Notes under the pieces: model-generated
What the model was told of the DNA's origin: nothing
Seen by the model: only the letters and a program-made list of their open reading frames with translations
Databases searched by the model: none
From: Oreohelix idahoensis
Taxonomy: Eukaryota; Mollusca; Gastropoda; Stylommatophora; Oreohelicidae
NCBI GenBank assembly: GCA_024509875.1
Contig: JAMPIV010008067.1
Span: 62,001 to 126,000, forward strand
Length of the DNA stretch: 64,000 nucleotides
Direction: 5' to 3'
Shown: one piece after another, positions 34,111-46,135 of the stretch
Numbering within the stretch: position 1 is the first letter of the stretch
Layout of the letters: each line of letters opens with the position of its first letter
Program-made: the position numbers and the translations under genes

Positions 34111-35644
34111 GCATGATGATAACTTGTCACTAATTCTATTTGCTGGATTAAAGGGTAGCATTTTTTATCGCAAGCTGTTAGCACGGAAGTCTCTTCGACG
34201 TATGGTTTCAAGCCGTGTTCGATTAGAAAGATTTGGGACGTTAAGGTCACTCAACACGATGGTCGGCGCCCTGACATTCAGTATCAGGTTCAAAAGGACG
34301 AAATAACCCAAAAAAAAAAAAACCCAAGAGAAACAAAACTACCACGCAACACACCGAGCCACCAAATCATCAACAAAATTAATCCAAGAAATAAACAAAG
34401 AACAAATCAAGAACCTCTTCAGGAACCAAACAACCAACATTAAACCAAACAATTCAACCAACTAAATTAACAAAGCAAATAAAACAAGCACAGTACAACT
34501 AACCTACCTGTTAACATACCACGCAATGATGCCAACAAAACTAGCCATATCATGAAATTAACTATGTGACCGACCTAAGCACGATCACGCAATACATTAG
34601 TTGTAATAGAGTTTGTCTTAGATGCTGAGGCATCAATGAGGGTGTCTTTCATGTGAGTGTCGCCATCCAGCAAGCAGCATCTGAGTTGTATAGATGCATC
34701 ATTATAACCCCGCCAAGCACTTTTTATTTATTCTTTTTTTTGAGTATTTTTTTTCGTTTGTGTGTGTGCTGACCCCCGAGTAATTAGGCACAAACGAGCA
34801 ATTAACCCGCCAACACATGGCGGGAAATAATAGGTTATACTCTTTCTACTGCGTGTCCTGATGACGACACTAATTATCCTGTGGCCATGTCATTAATTTC
34901 CATTTCACTGCAGCTTCGTTGGATCTTTGTTGTCAAACTTAATCATGGTTAGTGAGTCAATGTTTAATGCACCATGAACACATTTAAAAAGCCTGCTTAC
35001 TTTTTTTTAATGGGTGCTCTGTATAGCTTTTACGATTCAATGCGCACCGCTTTCGTATTTTTCCCGAAAATGCACCATTAAAAGATTTCAAGGCATGCCC
35101 ATTCTTTTAATGGGCGTTCAATTTACTTTTCACCATGCAATGTGCGCGTATTTTCCATATTTTCTCTAATTGTTGTGGGATTGTTTCATCGTTCGTTATG
35201 TTCAGACAGTTAATGCCATGGGGTTCTATTTTCTCACGCTACTGCGAAAGTCTGCCACTTCCTAATACAGTCGGTAGGTACTTCACGATTATTCATTTGC
35301 GTTTTTTCTGACAGTCCACATTATTTGCAATAAATCACAAGTTTGAAGAGATATCTGGCAATATTCTGTTCTAGAAACAAGTTTTATAATGCAATTAAAA
35401 GTGTGAGTGTCATCTCTCGAGTTGAGTGGGTAATAAATAAGCAATTTATACGAAAACCAGTAGCATGAAAGAAGGTTCTGAGAAATTAACGTGTTTGTTT
35501 ATAAGAAAAGCAATTTTATAAGATAATACACACCTTTTTTATAAATGAAAAATGAGCAATCAATGCCCCAGTGTACTTCTTGGACGTCACTGACGAGACA
35601 CAGACAAAATAGGACAATAGATTACTCATTAATGCTGTATTAAG
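34111..35644. other. Spacer, nothing recognised
   Basis: AT-rich. A block at 34806-34860 (AACCCGCCAACACATGG and on) is similar to 61571-61625, another small dispersed repeat. Confidence 0.5.
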
Positions 35645-35840
35645 GCACTAATATAAAGTTATGTATCGGACTGGCAACTTCATCATTTAAAACAAATTGC
35701 CAACGAAACCTGCTGCAAGAGCATGTGAATGCTTGGTGCAGGCTTCCAGCGAGGGGACCGACCAGCTGGAGCGGTGGTCCGTGCTCCGGTAAGGAGCGCA
35801 AAGGAAAATGATGATGGTGAATCAGCAAATAAACGATAAA
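35645..35840 (-). mobile_element. SINE-like family S, copy 4
   Basis: In reverse complement: TTTGCGCTCCTTACCGGAGC, GGTCGGTCCCCTCGCTGG, ATGCTCTTGCAGCAGG and a decayed TTATATTAGTGCC. This copy shows the ungrown state of the segment amplified at 33235-34073. Confidence 0.65.
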
Positions 35841-35845
35841 ATCCA

Positions 35846-36160
35846 TGGAGACTACAGAGAAGGAAGTTCAGAACACCATGGACAGCTAAAATCAGTGATA
35901 AGGATGTCCTGAAAGCTATCCTTGCACAAAGCAAGCTTATTACTCAAAATACTCGTAGTAGGAAAGAATCCACATCCATTCGACATGCCATGGGAAAAAG
36001 GAAGTTGGAATATAGTGTGACAACACAAATGACGTGAAGGGATAAAATCAGGACAACATTGTAATTGATACACAGCACTGGAGACAGGAAGCTGCAGAGA
36101 GACGTGATCACCTTCGCCATCTGGCATGGTACTTGCAGAAGAAGAAGAAGAAGAAGAAGA
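35846..36160 (+). pseudogene. Possible LINE C-terminal remnant ending in (GAA)n
   Basis: The plus strand gives broken Lys/Arg-rich peptide stretches and ends in AGAAGAAGAAG repeats at about 36136-36158, similar in layout to the 3' end of a LINE. No diagnostic motif is present, so this is a weak call. Confidence 0.2.
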
Positions 36161-36860
36161 CGATGCCTAAGGAAGGATTGAAAATAACAATGACGTTAAG
36201 TGTTTGTCTGTTTGACTATGAACGGAATAACTGAGAATGCAAGGCGCGCCCCGTTCAAACTAGACACGGGGTCCATCGGTTATATTAGGGCACATGATAA
36301 AAAATTAAAGACCTTGCACTCAGGAATAATCATGTAAGCTGAAGAGGATTACCTGTACAGAGCTAATGGTGAAAAAACAGAGTGATAGATAGATAGAGAG
36401 AGAGAGAAAGAGAAAGGGGGAAATTAAAAGTACATTTCATAACAATGTTGAACCTTGAATTTGTTGTCTCGTTTTAACGATTCCTTATTTTTCCTTATTA
36501 CGTTATTCATCTTTGTCGTCCTTATGTTCAACATCATTGACCTCAACTTCATTGTCTTATTTTTTCATTGTACGTCTTTATTTTCTATTTCTTCTTCTTA
36601 TTTCTCCACTTTCTTCCTTCTTCACTGATTGAAATCTTTAATGCCCATAATTCTCCATGCAACCATTTTTTATTTGTTCAAATCTTTCAATCTCTGTAAT
36701 TCCAAATTTTTTGTGTGGGATCTATTGCCCATCCATCTTTCTATGGCTGTTTTTTTCCCCCATTTAACGACCTCCATTTGTTCTACATAGATGTTATGTG
36801 TCCTTAGCTTGTTGTCATTAGTTATATGATTCCTGAACTTCTCACTCTGTTCGAATTTAG

Positions 36861-37120
36861 TGCAGGGGTGGCCCGTGAGTACTTTTATTTTATTTTCTCA
36901 ATTTTGGCCCTTATGGAGCATGCAGCCGCCACTGTAGTCGGTCCCCTGATAGGGCGCTCTTGCATTAAAGTTTCTGTAGCACGTTTTTAAATTACCAGGT
37001 TGCCATTCTGAAGCACAACTGTTCATTAGTCGCCGCATAGAACTCGCCTGAGGGAACAGTCCTGCTAAACCTTCTGTGTCTCATCAGAGACCCTCGTAAA
37101 CTATACGGGGCAATGACAAA
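36861..37120 (+). mobile_element. SINE-like family S, copy 5 (most complete)
   Basis: Head CAGGGGTGGCCCGTGAGTAC, then CCCTTATGGAGCATGCAGCC, GTCGGTCCCCTGATAGG, GCTCTTGCATTAAAG, ATTAGTCGCC and CATCAGAGACCCTCG. The first half is nearly identical to 40674-40790. The CAGGGGTGG start is also reminiscent of hAT termini, so a MITE is possible. Confidence 0.6.
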
Positions 37121-37189
37121 TTTAATTTTTTGAAGTTTTTTAGGTAAAAGGTTTTTTACGGGATGGTGTAACCAGCCTCATGCCCAACC

Positions 37190-37520
37190 CTCCTCAGTCG
37201 CTTTTTACGAGATGCATAGTCGGGTACAGTGTTACTATTCTTTGCTCCCTTTCGGGCCCTGGTAACACACGGGTGCAATGAAAAATTGCATAGGTATTAT
37301 TATTCGGTGTTTGTTAGTTTCCGTCCATTTACAATTGAGAACATTAATGTTGGATAGATCATATATTATTTGAATTCAACTTTACAACACTTTTACATTA
37401 TGAGATTGCCAGCCCTACGAATAACTGCACATAAGTGGCCTCTTACGACTCGTGAAAGGCAGAAGATGTAATCTTCTTTCATTGTCTTCTCAGACAGCCC
37501 CCGGGAACTACACGGGTCCC
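37190..37520 (+). mobile_element. Two further partial family S modules
   Basis: Blocks at 37197-37273 and 37434-37516 each run from AGT(C/G)GC(C/T)TTTTACGA-like sequence to ACACGGG about 80 bases later, matching copy 1 at 18227-18306. Confidence 0.5.
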
Positions 37521-39755
37521 ACGGTGTAGTGAAATTGACAGAGATACAACGGTAAAATTCCTCCCAAGGATAACATTTAAGGATAAAAACATAATGCGTA
37601 GGCTGCTGATGTACATGATCGCCTAGACCGCGGGTCATCATCCCCATAAAAATTGACTTGCTAGACCGGAGGGGAACGGAGGATCAAAAAGGAAAAAAAT
37701 ATGACTGGAAAGGCTAAAGAGACGCAATTGGGGGGGAAATGGATGAAAGTAAAAATTCAAGTCCCCCAAATTGACACGAGGTACGGAATTGGACGTTTTG
37801 CGATACCAAGCGCTTGATTTGAATTTGAGCGGAAGAACGCAGATGTCTGAAAAAAATTACAAAAATTAAAAAGTAAATTTTTCTTAATATTAATGTTAGG
37901 AATATAAAAATTAGCTGGCCAGATGGCCTATTCTGAGCAGCGAACGAATATGGTCTTAATTTTACAGACGGATAGATAATATTGAAAATAATGACAAAAG
38001 ACAGTGTAGTTTACATCAGCCACAGACTGCATTGAATCTAACATATCGTTATTTGCACACAAAAACACGACCTTGGGGACGCAGATGTTCAAATTTACTT
38101 GGCATAGAAGTGAAGGGACATTGGTGGTAGCTGTGTCTAAATATAACTTTTTACAACAAAAATTTGAAGGGGAGAGAACGGTTGGGTCAAAAATCGAGCA
38201 CAATTTTGTAGAAACACAAGTAGAGACGGACAGACTAACAGATAACCATCCATACGTGACTGAAGCTTGACTGAAATGACTTTAGTGAGGAAATTTGAAA
38301 TTAAAAATAAACCTCGGCAGTGATTGGCCACAGACAATCATATCATTAGCGCTCAGAGCGCATTTGGGGTCATTCTTCAATAATTGTTCAGTGTTAGACA
38401 CAGATTTTAAAGTGTGGTGTTTTCCCATATGAAAGACAGTGAGTTAAATTTAGGGACGCCATCCTATAGCCAGCAGCTCAGCTGAGTTTTGCTAGCACTT
38501 CTGTGTTAATTATTCATAATCTGGTAAGATTGAAATTATTTCTTTATATATTTTGAATATTGTTTCATGTTCGAGTGATTTGATACTGCCATATCATAAT
38601 CTAGCCTTACAAACAAGTAGGGATTTTGCTCTAGACCCCCCCGCCCAAGTCAGGGTCTAGGGACTAACAATGTACCTAAACACCAGCAAGGATTATGCAA
38701 GACAGATCAAGAGTTGAGAATAAGGAAACATATTACCTATCCTCTTTTAGGGTAGAAAACTAATAATTATTTTTCAGAATCTATAGTCTGGGAGGATCTA
38801 TCGGATGTAAACCCACCATGGTAACTGTGCTGTTTGGTCAGAGAGATCTGACCTGTCTGTATATTGTGGTTGTTGTGTCAGTGTGGTGTCCAGACGTGGG
38901 TAGAGAATAGATTTTGACACATGGCCCATACTTTGATTGCAGAGCTGCGAGTTTCTGTCGTCAACGAAGAAGTATCTATTCGGGTGGTGATTTACACAAG
39001 TGTATCTGTGCAGTCCTCGTGACAGAGACCACCATTAGTGCCCGCCAGCACGGAGAGGTGGGACCACCTGATTTCAGCACCAGAGCTACAAATACCAGAT
39101 GAGTGAGCCTCTGGTCTGCTGGATATTCACCAACCCCATTTAGTTGCAGATACCCCATAAAAATTCCCACCATTTTCTGGACACTGTGTAGTAAATATAG
39201 ACAGGTGTGATGAGACCACCCCAACAGCACAGACAATAAATATCCTCCCTAGTAGCTGACTACCAGAACATTTTAATAAAACTAACTATTCTAGTACTTA
39301 AATATGTTCACTTTTGCATTTATTATGTAACATTCCATGCATAATTTTTATAAATTTTAAATCCTTCTTTTAAAACAAGTTCTGGTCAAAATAAAACTTG
39401 ATCCAGAACAAATAAATGTAATATAATTATATCAAAAACTTTACACACGTGAGTTAGTTCAGTGTATTGTAACACTTGTTAATCTTATTAGTCTTGTTAA
39501 ATATTTATGGGTATATTTATAACTATCACACCACAGTACACATCATAACCCTAGACACTTTACGCAGCTACATTCAATAAAAAAAAAAAATTAAGTGTGA
39601 GGTCGTAGTGGTAGCAAGAAAGGCCTTCTGACAATTCTCAATTACATTTTATCTCAGGAGCCTTCACAGCTGGCCTCATACAATTTACATGTAGTACCAT
39701 CATCATCATACAATACCATCAAACCCACTACACACGGTCAGAGCATATCCTAGAA
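37521..39755. other. Spacer, nothing recognised
   Basis: AT-rich, short frames only. Confidence 0.5.
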
Positions 39756-39763
39756 CTTGGAAA

Positions 39764-40646
39764 CCGGGCTGTGGAGTCCGAGTTGAGAGTCGCTGTGGAG
39801 TTCGAGTTGAGAGTCGCTGTGGAGTCCGAGTTGAGAGTCGCTGTGGAGTTCGAGTTGAGAGTCGCTGTGGAGTCCGAGTTGAGAGTCGCTGTGGAGTCCG
39901 AGTTGAGAGTCGCTGTGGAGTCCGAGTTGAGAGTCGCTGTGGAGTCCGAGTTGAGAGTCGTTGTGGAGTCCGAGTTGAGAGTCGTTGTGGAGTCCGAGTT
40001 GATAGTCGTTGTGGAGTCCGAGTTGAGAGTCGTTGTGGATTCCGAGTTTGAGAGTCGTTGTGGAGTTCGAGTTGAGAGTCGTTGTGGAGTCCGAGTTTGA
40101 GAGTCGTTGTGGAGTCCGAGTTTGAGAGTCGTTGTGGAGTCCGAGTTGAGAGTCGTTGTGGAATCCGAGTTTGAGAGTCGTTGTGGAGTCCGAGTTGAGA
40201 GTCGTTGTGGGAGTCCGAGTTTGAGAGTCATTGTGGAGTCCGAGTTGAGAGTCGTTGTGGAGTCCGAGTTGAGACTCGTTGTGGAGTCCGAGTTTGAGAG
40301 TCGTTGTGGAGTCCGAGTTGAGAGTCGTTGTGGAGTTCGAGTTTGAGAGTCGTTGTGGAGTCCGAGTTGAGAGTCGTTGTGGAGTCCAAGTTTGAGAGTC
40401 GTTGTGGAGTCCGAGTTGAGAGTCGTTGTGGAGTCCGAGTTTGAGAGTCGTTGTGGAGTCGGTCGTGTTTGTTAATGGACTCAGAGTTGTACAAAAACTT
40501 CCGGATTCCGAATCTGTATTGTACAGTATGCTATGAAATTGAAAAAAAAAAAAACTCTATTGGAGCCAGAGTAGGGAATCGAACTCGGACTTCTACAGTT
40601 TCAAGAATCGGAGTCGGAAAATTGTTTGACCGTCTCCACATCCCTG
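39764..40646. mobile_element. hAT-type MITE carrying a 24 bp minisatellite
   Basis: The ends CCGGGCTGTGGAGTCCGAG and (inverted) CCGTCTCCACATCCCTG resemble each other in reverse complement. Flanks CTTGGAAA (39756-39763) and CTTGGAAG (40647-40654) are an 8 bp duplication with one mismatch. The interior after the array has GGGAATCGAACTCGGAC and an A-rich run. Confidence 0.7.
39769..40460. repeat. 24-25 bp minisatellite, about 28 copies
   Basis: Unit GTGGAGTCCGAGTTGAGAGT plus CGTT or CGCT; some units have an extra T (GAGTTTGAGAG). The first units carry CGCT and later ones CGTT, so variants are spatially sorted. The repeat frames (ESELRVVV and its antisense) are not genes. Confidence 0.95.
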
Positions 40647-40673
40647 CTTGGAAGCGTTAAAACAAGAATTTAG

Positions 40674-40790
40674 GGCAGGGGTGGCCCGTGAGTACTTTTA
40701 TTTTCCTTTCCTAATTTTGGCCCTTATGGAGCATGCAGCCGCCACAGTAGTCGGTCCCCTGATAGGGCCCTCCTGCATTAAGATTTTGTA
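40674..40790 (+). mobile_element. SINE-like family S, 5' half
   Basis: Nearly identical to 36861-36970: GGGTGGCCCGTGAGTAC, GGAGCATGCAGCCGCCAC, CGGTCCCCTGATAGGG. It ends after CTGCATTAAGA. Confidence 0.65.
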
Positions 40791-41104
40791 CAATGGATGG
40801 GTGTGAGAAAAAAAATCGAAAAAAGGTGATTCGTCTTACGAGGACAAAAGACAAAGAACATAGCCACAAGGTCTTCGTCGGGGAAAGAAAAATAAGTGAA
40901 GGCTAGATAGGACACATAAGCACCTAAATAAATATAAAAATTAAACCTAGGTACTTTCCTGAAGGCATCGAAGTCCTAACACTTTTGCTGCCCGCGAACG
41001 GACGAGCGTGCCCGGAAAAGGAAATGACTGCCACCACCGGATGTACACTTACTTACTTAGTCGTTCCCCTTCTACTGTGAGGTGTAGAGGTTTGGAAGAG
41101 AGAG

Positions 41105-41260
41105 CGCCAGACTATCCGACTCTGAATTGTATGCTATGAAATTGAAGAAAAAAACTGTATTGGAGCCAGAGTAGGGAATCGAACTCGGACTTCTAAAATG
41201 TCAAGAGTCGGAGTCGGAAAATGGTTTCCACATCCCTGCTTCGAAGCGTTGAAACAAGTG
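41105..41260. repeat. Partial second copy of the hAT-type MITE right end
   Basis: Matches 40500-40665, including GAGCCAGAGTAGGGAATCG, GGAGTCGGAAAAT and CCACATCCCTGCTTC. The similarity continues into the flank (GAAGCGTT-AAACAAG), so this is a duplication of the locus rather than an independent insertion. Confidence 0.65.
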
Positions 41261-42139
41261 CGCGTGAGAAAGCTAGTCTATCTGGGAGTTTGTGTGAGAG
41301 AGAATATGAATGTTACAAGGGTTGTTGCTTTCACATGCATTTTTATGGTCATATATTACAGTATTTTACTAAAATCATATGTGTGTCAGTTACATTAATA
41401 GTGTTAAAATCATGTCTATTTTTACCATTACATTACACTGTTAGAGACAGGGCCAGCTCTTGGTGCAAGCGGTGCCGACCCACCAGGGCACCAACTTGAG
41501 GGAGGTGAATAGAATTATACATATATATTTTAAAATAGTAATAAAATCATTAAATTTTTAAAAGTACAAGCCACATGAAATATAAAATTTCGAAGTAAAA
41601 AGTTAAATTTGTCTTTATGTCTATATTACTTTTTTTAAAACAGGTAAAGGAAAACCTCGTCTTAGGCGTATATACTTTTATTGTATATTGTACTAAAAAA
41701 AAAAGTTCTGTAACTCTGTTCACATTTTTGAGTATGACACTAAGATCTGTGACCATGGTCTCAATTTTGTGTACAACGTCACCAAGTTATGTGATTCTTT
41801 CACAGCTATAGTTTCTCGACCCCTTGAACAGATCACTATGTCCCAGCTGTGGTTAGAGTCAAATTTTGTTAGTTACATGCATGGTTATAATGTCGTGCAA
41901 TCTTTATCTAAATTGTCAGGTCATTACTTTTGTAACAACAACAAAAAACATGAAGTTACAGACTTTCATACAATTGTGCTAAAAGACAGGAGTGAAATGG
42001 CACGAAAGGTCAGCAATGTTGAATAGTTGACAAGAACCAGACAAGTGCCCTTGTAACAAGAGAAAATAGTGAAGGCGCTGACGATAGATAGGACGCACAC
42101 AGAGAAAACATGCTTATAGCATTACAACGCAATAGTTCA
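41261..42139. other. Spacer, possible hAT terminus
   Basis: At about 41453 CAGGGCCAGCTCTTGG looks like a hAT end, but no convincing partner was found. Otherwise no features. Confidence 0.35.
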
Positions 42140-43330
42140 TCTGGAATCTCCTGGGTGAAAGAGGTTGTCACCCCTTTTCTCTGCAGTGATGGTTCAACAA
42201 TGACCAAAACCTAGAGTATCTAATGTGGGTCTTCAAAGGTGTCTAACTTCACACTAGATTGCTTCACACTAGATTGGCAGAGATACAGATAGAAGGATGA
42301 TGATGCTTCTATCTTGAGGGAGTTTTCGCAGATATTTCATAAGTCAAGAACAATGCTGAATGTGTCTCGCAATGTTAACTTTCATATGCCCAGCATCTTT
42401 TGTGAAGAAGTATTATATAATTTAATTTAGCTCGTACAAGCCCCAAGCTGAATTAATAGTGAAATTCTTATTATTATTTGGCTCTACATATGTAAATATA
42501 AATATATTAAAGATGCTGATTCATCTGTGTGCACTTCTCTCTGTAATAACTATATTAACTATATCAACTATGAATTTGTAAAAAAAAATATAAGAAATTT
42601 AATGATCAATTACTCTGGAACATATGTGGATAAATATAAACTGGTGATTACTAAAAATTAGCTTTCGTCATTGACTGATATCGGCTTTAGGAAGCTTAGT
42701 TGTAGAATATAGATCAATCAGTTATGTTGTGTTGGCCTGCTAAAATGTTATTTAGCTTCCACACTGCTGAAGTGTTGATGCTGCTGTTTCCGTCAGTTAG
42801 TTTCTGTGGCAAAGTCACTTCTCCTGGTTAAGGCATGTATTTTCACAACTCGTTGAATGTAGATTTCAAGTGTCGATCGCAAGCTTTGAACCACAGAACA
42901 GCAGTAAAGCTGGTATCATAGAATCGAACCTAATATGGTCTCGTAAACTCGTACCAGTAACCCAATAAGAGGACATCTAGCTCAGTTGAATGGTCTCGGC
43001 AACTTGATGCAGATGCCTCGAACACACGTCTGGGGTATTACTTATATTATAGAATCCCTCTGCGACTTTGTGAGTAGATCCTGTAGGAGTCAGGTTTCCA
43101 TATTAAAAGGTGGAGTTTCCTTATTGTAATTTTCAACAAAAGGTGCTCCAATACTTGTTTTCCGTTCCTATAAGTTCAGAGTCCTAACTCTACTATTTCC
43201 TTGCTTCAGTCCGAGCTGTCTGCTTTTGACGATTTCTGGAAAGCAGTGCCGTATGTCCTACGTTATATTGCCGTTTTACGGCCCATGCTTACGCCTGGCG
43301 TTTCCGACAAAACTTCCTCTAATCTGTCAC
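42140..43330. repeat. Tandem segmental duplication, copy 1
   Basis: Aligns with 43475-45145 over its full length with many differences. Shared blocks: GAACAATGCTGAATG, ATGATGCTTCTATCT, GATGCCTCGAACACA, CCGAGCTGTCTRC. No conserved frame is visible in both copies. Confidence 0.75.
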
Positions 43331-43474
43331 CAGTTCGATAATGGACTAGCGCTTCCCATGAAACATAACACTGGGTCACTTTACGAAAATGACCTTGCCA
43401 GCCAATCTGGTCTGATTTGTATAAAACTCTCAGGTAAACAAACACAAAACAAATGAATGGAAGGAGTGTAAACT

Positions 43475-45145
43475 GTTGTCACGGGTTGCCTCCCCTTGCT
43501 CTGCAGTAGTGGTCCAACAGTGGCCAAAACCTAAAGTATCTGATGCGGGTTTTTAAAGGTGTCTACCTTCACACAAGATTACTCTTGGCAGAGTTGTAGA
43601 TAGAAGGATAATGATGCTTCTATCTCGAGGGAGAGGGAGTATCCACAAGATATTTCAGAAGTCAAGAACAATGCTGAATGAGTCTGGGCACGTTAACTTT
43701 ATATCTGACATGTCGCCTTTTGTGGAGATGGATTATCTTCTAATTAGCTCTTTCAAGCCCCCAGATAATTTGATTCAGCGAAATTCTTCTTATTGTTATT
43801 ATTGGCTCTTCAGATGTAGATATAATTACATATTTTAAAATCAGGATTCACACGTGTGCCTTTTGCTCTGTAATAATTAATTCAACTATGAATTTATTAA
43901 AACTACATATAACACATTTAATGATCAATCGTTTAGTATCAAATGTAAATAAATATGAAACTTTAATCCTGAAAAAATATGGTTCATCACAGATCTCGGT
44001 GTGGAAGATGAAAATATAGTCTTTTGATTTGGCCTGCTAAAAAATATAACTTTGCTTTCAAATTGTTGAAATGTTGGTGCTGCTGGTTCCGTCACCTCAT
44101 CTCTGTGGCAAGAGCACGTCTTCAAAGTATTCTAGAGTTAACCGGTTCTAGTCAAGGCATGGATCTTCACCACCTGTGGGATGTAGGTTTCACGTGTCGA
44201 TCTCAAGCTTCGAACCACAGACTAGTACAGCTTGTAACGTAGGTAGAACATCAAATGGTCTCTCCAATCCGTACCACCAACTTTAGAGGGAATTAAAGAA
44301 AACATTTCGCTGCTAAGTATTTGTTTTTGTGATTTAGATCAGGCGCCTTTCACCGTTGTCCGTCATCGATTCTTTTATCAGAATTTGTACTCTGCCTGAG
44401 TGTATATCATATAACTCAGGGGATGTGATAAAAAAATCACCATTCTTAAAATAATGAAAATATTTCAACTGGACAGCAGCAAGTGGCTTGTGCCTGAAAG
44501 AACAAATTTAGGCATTCATATAACTCATTGCAAATGATAATATACATATGGTGTCATCATTATCCACTTACTTTCTCCACTTGGAGTCTGGGATTACCTC
44601 TGCTTTTGGTTCTTCCGTGAGAACTAGCATGAAGCAATCACCAGCGCTTTCTATGGTGGTTTGTGAATGTATGCTTTTCACATGCTGAGGTTGTCAGCCT
44701 AGTATGAATCTTTAACACTCCTAGCTAGTATAAACCAGTAAAATTCACAACATAAAAAAATATGTTACACTCACCACAATAATTGAGAAATCTTAGACTT
44801 ACTGCTGAGTAGAATAGTCTTGGCAACTTAATACAGATGCCTCGAACACATGTCTCGGGTATTATTTCTATTTCAGAGTCCCTCTGTAACTTGTGAGTGA
44901 TCCTGTAGAATTCAGGTTTCCGTATTAATGTTGGCGAGTTTTCTACTGATGTACAAAGATGCTCTTAATACTTTTTTGTCCGGTCCTACAAATTCAGAAT
45001 CCAACTCTATTCTTTTCTATGGCAAGGTCCGAGCTGTCTACGTTGACGTTTTCAGGAATGCAGTGCCGTTCCAACTTTTTGTACGTTATATCGTAAGTTC
45101 CCGGTCCACGCTTCCATCTGACGTTTTCTGACAAACTCCCAGTCA
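43475..45145. repeat. Tandem segmental duplication, copy 2
   Basis: Diverged copy of 42140-43330 with about 480 extra bases at roughly 44280-44800. Confidence 0.75.
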
Positions 45146-45599
45146 GCGCGGTTGTTTATTGGCGCCTCAAATGCCAGCCAATACATTCAAAAGTTCATAT
45201 TATGAAAACATTTCCTCAAGCAGTACTCATTACGACTCTTGCGTTTGTAAATTTTAAACAGTCATCCTCCGTATATGGAGATGCTACATCCGACAATTCT
45301 TGATAACGTTTACGTTACAACGTCTTACCTTTTTTCAGATCATATCCAGGTTGTCCGAAAGTTTCCTTACATGATTCGTCCTGCTCGCTCTTCCAGATGT
45401 CTTCCAAGATTGCGTGTATCTTTAATCACCTAACCCTGCTGTCGAATCGGAAGTAATTATGCAATCTTAAGCGAACACTTCGTACTCGCATTTACCTGGA
45501 GTCAATGTGGTATTACTACGTTTCAGGGAATCGATTAATCTCTCAGGGATGGGTGATACGCTTGTCTGGCCCTGTCATGCGTCGAAGCGTAAAACGTGA

Positions 45600-45850
45600 A
45601 CAATGACAGTAGGAAAAAAGAGTGTGCTAACAATAGAATAATGCATCTAATTCAGTACGCACAGCAAATGTAGTTCAATACTGCCGGAGAGGAGAAGAGA
45701 GCGCACAGTTATGTCACAACATTGCATCGAAAATACAAAATACTGTCGGAAAGTAGGACAATAGAATGTGCCGACAATCGAATAATGCACCTAATTCAGT
45801 ACGCACAACAAATGCTGTTCAATACTGTCGGAGAGGAAAAGAGAGCGAGA
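45600..45850. repeat. Short tandem duplication, about 142 bp period
   Basis: Two copies share AATAATGCAYCTAATTCAGT and the block GAGAGGAGAAGAGAGCG or GAGAGGAAAAGAGAGCG. The following 90 bases may be a decayed LINE 3' end, but no motif is decisive. Confidence 0.6.
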
Positions 45851-46135
45851 AAAATTATGTGACAGAGGTAGAGGAAGACTGAGAAACACTCAGAGACGAG
45901 AACTGGAGACTGTAATGAAGTGGATGAGAAGGCATGGAAGGATTTAGAGCTTATTGCCGGGACATGAGGACTTTGTACGAGTTTGTTGATTGGCTAATGC
46001 TCCTTGGTGCGGCAGAACTCCTAGTGTTGGGTGGGGTAAATGGTAACAAACGATGGCTCGACAACAGCACAAGGTCGCACTTTAACTCACAACAGTCTTC
46101 ATGATCGATTCCAACAAAAACAACAACAGACATGA

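Noticed and set aside
39728..40346. Repeat-protein frames on both strands
   Set aside because: 24 bp minisatellite inside a MITE, no start context or domain.
41453..45574. A 4.1 kb hAT element between CAGGGCCAGC and CTGGCCCTG
   Set aside because: Ends match poorly beyond ten bases and flanking 8-mers differ.
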